DNA of 28,213 bases, from contig JAGLFC010000049.1 in assembly GCA_023144715.1 (NCBI GenBank), forward strand, positions 1 to 28,213, written 5' to 3'. The number at the start of each line of letters is the position of its first letter. Position 1 is the stretch's first letter. This DNA is from Gammaproteobacteria bacterium (GTDB lineage Bacteria > Pseudomonadota > Gammaproteobacteria > GRL18). The translations under genes were made by a program, and so were the position numbers. The notes under the pieces were generated by a model. It was not told where the DNA came from, ran no database searches, and saw nothing but the letters and a program-made list of their open reading frames with translations. Shown here piece by piece: positions 25,742 through 28,213 of the stretch.

Positions 25742-25764
25742 ATGATTAAAGGCTTTCTCATTTT
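25733..25764 (+). terminator. Weak intrinsic terminator at the end of the PP2C gene
   Basis: AAGCCTT (25733-25739) pairs with AAGGCTT (25749-25755) around a 9-base A/T loop, followed by the T-rich TCTCATTTT. The stem includes the last codons and stop of the phosphatase gene. With only three G-C pairs the hairpin is weak. Confidence 0.4.
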
Positions 25765-25772
25765 GTTATAAT
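25764..25772 (+). promoter_or_regulatory. Extended -10 promoter before pilU
   Basis: TGTTATAAT (25764-25772) is a perfect TATAAT with the TGn extension. No good -35 is seen at the expected distance. The start of transcription would be near 25779, leaving a leader of about 18 bases that contains AGGGTTGGG as ribosome-binding site. Confidence 0.5.
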
Positions 25773-25796
25773 ATTTTTTGTATTTAGGGTTGGGTT

Positions 25797-26897
25797 ATGG
25801 ATATTACTAAGTTTTTAAAATTAATGGTGGATAAAGGCGCTGCGGATATGTTTTTAAGTGCAAATGCACCCGTCTCTATTAAAATTACAGGACAAATACG
25901 CCCAGTCAGTAAACAAGCATTAAGCTCTGAACAAGTGAACTCTATTTTAGAAAAATTAGTCGATCAGGACAAATTACAAGAATTTGAAGAAAATCTAGAA
26001 CTTAATTTTGCCATTGCCATTGATGGTGTGGGACGTTTTCGAGCCAATGCGTTTCGTCAACGGGGTGATACTGCTCTGGTCATCCGTCATATCAAGACAG
26101 AGATACCACGTGTGGAAGATATGAACTTACCTACCACACTTAATGATTTAGTGTCCCATAAAAATGGTTTGGTGATGGTGGTCGGTGCAACAGGTTCTGG
26201 AAAATCAACCACATTAGCCGCCATGTTAGGTTATCGTAATGCCTATGTAGGAGGACATATCCTCACCATTGAAGATCCTGTTGAATTTATTCATGATCAT
26301 AAAAAAGCCATTGTCAATCAACGTGAAGTAGGACTGGATACCCTCAATTATGATAATGCCTTAAAAAATGCCATGCGTGAAGCACCCGATGTCATTTTAA
26401 TTGGTGAAGTACGCGATGGTGAAACAATGGGACATGCGATGGCTTATGCCGATACAGGACACTTATGTCTGACCACCTTACACGCCAGTAATGCCATTCA
26501 ATCATTAGACAGAATTTTTAACTTTTTTCCAAAAAATGCACACAAACAACTGGCGGAAGATTTATCTCGTAATTTAAGAGCCATTGTCTCGCAACGTCTC
26601 ATTCCCGGTAAAGATGGCAGTTATTATCCTGCCGTAGAAATTATGATCAACACGCCCTATGTATCTGAAATTTTACAACAAGGTAAGTTAGAAAAATTAC
26701 CTGAAGCAATGGAACAGGGAGAAAAATCAGGCATGGCAACCTTTGATGATGTACTGTATCGTATGTACAAAGCAGGTACTATTGAGCTAAAAACAGCCTT
26801 AGAATATGCCGACTCATACAATAACTTGCAACTAAAAATTCGTATGAGTGATGGCAATGTCGGTGAAGAAGAAGCCTTTGGTGATCTTGAATTTTAA
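25797..26897 (+). CDS. pilU: Type IV pilus retraction ATPase PilU
   Basis: GspE/PilT-family hexameric ATPase, 366 aa. The N-terminal PAS-like domain begins with KFLKLMVDKGAADMF. Walker A is GATGSGKS (130-137), the Asp box follows at DPVEF (160-164), and Walker B is VILIGEVRDGET (199-210). The HIS-box region LTTLHA lies near 230. The N-terminal wording and the long acidic C-terminal tail (GEEEAFGDLEF) fit PilU better than PilT. In the known system PilU works with PilT to depolymerise pili in twitching and DNA uptake. pilT, usually adjacent, is not present here. The stop overlaps the stop of the convergent Fe-S gene. Confidence 0.9.
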   Translation: MDITKFLKLMVDKGAADMFLSANAPVSIKITGQIRPVSKQALSSEQVNSILEKLVDQDKLQEFEENLELNFAIAIDGVGRFRANAFRQRGDTALVIRHIKTEIPRVEDMNLPTTLNDLVSHKNGLVMVVGATGSGKSTTLAAMLGYRNAYVGGHILTIEDPVEFIHDHKKAIVNQREVGLDTLNYDNALKNAMREAPDVILIGEVRDGETMGHAMAYADTGHLCLTTLHASNAIQSLDRIFNFFPKNAHKQLAEDLSRNLRAIVSQRLIPGKDGSYYPAVEIMINTPYVSEILQQGKLEKLPEAMEQGEKSGMATFDDVLYRMYKAGTIELKTALEYADSYNNLQLKIRMSDGNVGEEEAFGDLEF

Positions 26898-28213
26898 AGT
26901 AATACTCGTTCAATACCTCCTTTCGCCACTTGATCAACAAATTGCGTTTGCCACTCATCACCTAATAATTTTTGACACAATTCTACTACTATATACTCAG
27001 CCGTCATACCTGTTTCATTGCGATAACGATTCAGACCTTGTTGACACGCTGGGCAAGTGGTCAGTAATTTGACAGAATCTGACTTTATAGAGTCTTTTTT
27101 TACAGACTTTTGTTTTACAGAGAGGTCACGAATATTTTTTTCTAGCTCTTCCTGCTTACGATAGCGTAATTGAGTCGAAATATCAGGTCTTGATACCGCC
27201 AAAGTCCCTGACTCACCACAACAACGATCCGACATCATCACATGATCGCCTAAAAGAGCACTTGCCACTTTAAAAGGTTGTTCTGTTTTTATGGGAGAAT
27301 GACAGGGATCATGATAAATATAACCTTTTTCCTGTTGATCAGCCTTCAGATGATAGCCTTTTTCAGCCAAATATTCATGAATATCCAATAAACGACAATC
27401 AGGAAAAATCTTCTGAAACTGATACTGTAATAGTTGATCCATACACGTACCACAAGACACCAAAACGGTTTTAATATCCATATAATTTAAAGTATTGGCA
27501 ATACGATGGAATAACACTTGGTTTTCAGTGGATATTTCTTGTCCTTTTGCATCTTCCCCACCTGCAATTTGTGGATAGCCACAGCAAAGATAACTGGGTG
27601 GTAATATCGTTTGGGCACCACTATGATAGAGCATCGCTAAGGTTGCCATACCCACCTGACTGAATAAACGTTCTGACCCACAACCGGGGAAATAAAAGAC
27701 CGCATCAGACTCTTCGATACCATTATTTTGCTTGAGCTTATTGGCATCTCTAATAATAGGAATAATACTGGCATCTTCAATGCCTAATAATTGACGGCTT
27801 GTTAAACTCGGGACATCCGCTGGCATGGGTTTTTTAACGAAGTTCACCACCTGTGCTTTTATTGGCATCTTGCCATGCGTGATATGGGGCTGTTTTCCTC
27901 TGGGAATAAAATCAAATTGCTTTGCCAAACCATAACCTAAACGTTGTCCCTTATACGCCCATTCAATCATGACTTTACGCATAATTTTAATGGTGGTGGG
28001 TTCTTTAATATTTAAAAATGCAATAGCCACTTTCCCAAAAAGAGAAAAACGTTTTTGCTTGCGATGCCGTAAAATAGTCCGCATACGAATAGAGACATCA
28101 CCAAAATCTATATTCACAGGACAAGGTGAAAAGCATTTATGACAGACGGTACAATGATCGGCAATATCATTCATTTCATCAAAATGACGAATAGAAATAC
28201 CTCGACGGGTCTG
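26894..28213 (-). CDS. Fe-S/flavin oxidoreductase, C-terminal part (5' end outside window)
   Basis: The reading frame runs open to the window edge: 13 codons lie ahead of the first internal ATG (28174), with no stop. About 439 residues are visible. Near the left end, CTVCHKCFSPCP is a [4Fe-4S] ferredoxin-type motif (C8, C11, C14, C18 from the internal Met). Two cysteine-rich CCG domains of the HdrB/GlcF/LldE type follow: YFPGCG with LCCGYP, and HDPCH with RCCGESG, plus CGTC and CPACQ. A low-complexity Ser-Val-Lys linker (near SVKQKSVKKDSIKSDS) lies before the last motif. In related bacteria such regions form the C-terminal half of large FAD-plus-Fe-S dehydrogenases for lactate- or glycolate-like 2-hydroxy acids. 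The substrate cannot be deduced here. Confidence 0.75.
   Translation of the reverse strand, partial: QTRRGISIRHFDEMNDIADHCTVCHKCFSPCPVNIDFGDVSIRMRTILRHRKQKRFSLFGKVAIAFLNIKEPTTIKIMRKVMIEWAYKGQRLGYGLAKQFDFIPRGKQPHITHGKMPIKAQVVNFVKKPMPADVPSLTSRQLLGIEDASIIPIIRDANKLKQNNGIEESDAVFYFPGCGSERLFSQVGMATLAMLYHSGAQTILPPSYLCCGYPQIAGGEDAKGQEISTENQVLFHRIANTLNYMDIKTVLVSCGTCMDQLLQYQFQKIFPDCRLLDIHEYLAEKGYHLKADQQEKGYIYHDPCHSPIKTEQPFKVASALLGDHVMMSDRCCGESGTLAVSRPDISTQLRYRKQEELEKNIRDLSVKQKSVKKDSIKSDSVKLLTTCPACQQGLNRYRNETGMTAEYIVVELCQKLLGDEWQTQFVDQVAKGGIERVLL

Overview
The window reads as ordinary chromosome of an AT-rich gammaproteobacterium, roughly 35-40 % GC by eye. The evidence is the set of gammaproteobacterial gene pairings (dapA-bamC, mnmA-hflD, dapC-dapD-dapE with the succinylase route), a DegS-type envelope protease, PilU, and a Dnr-like regulator. 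A sulfide:quinone-reductase-like flavoprotein hints at a sulfur-oxidising lineage, but no marker here fixes the genus. There are no insertion sequences, CRISPR arrays, prophage genes or rRNA.

Layout. 1-6191 (+): topA, a DegS-like anchored protease, then an orphan membrane histidine kinase. 6224-8312 (-): dapA followed by bamC. 8645-13197 (+): a Cache-HAMP-PAS-GGDEF-EAL protein tightly followed by mnmA and hflD. 13209-19476 (-): a run of five genes read right to left. First comes an EcoRV-like restriction endonuclease, then its M.EcoRV-like adenine methyltransferase, a tiny BFD-like Fe-S protein, a 1026-residue envelope protein with eight MCE domains, and an SQR-like flavoprotein. 19670-23975 (+): dapC, dapD, a strong intrinsic terminator, dapE and galE. 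24021-26897 (+): a Dnr/FNR-type regulator, tRNA-Arg(CCT), a PP2C phosphatase and pilU. 26894-28213 (-): the C-terminal part of a large Fe-S/flavin oxidoreductase whose 5' end lies outside the window.

How the genes relate. dapA, dapC, dapD and dapE supply four steps of diaminopimelate/lysine synthesis, in two separate places. TopA, MnmA, HflD and the tRNA are housekeeping. DegS, BamC and the MCE protein belong to the envelope. The histidine kinase, c-di-GMP enzyme, PP2C phosphatase and Dnr-like factor are signalling proteins without obvious partners nearby.

Most interesting points. (1) The restriction-modification pair is clearly EcoRV-related and more AT-rich than its neighbours. Its genes are tandem and overlapping with the nuclease first. 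A read-through by eye found no GATATC anywhere in 28 kb, although about ten would be expected by chance. (2) The compact bfd-like / eight-MCE / SQR-like cluster joins an envelope lipid-transport protein to a quinone-type flavoprotein, and I do not recognise that combination as a described system.
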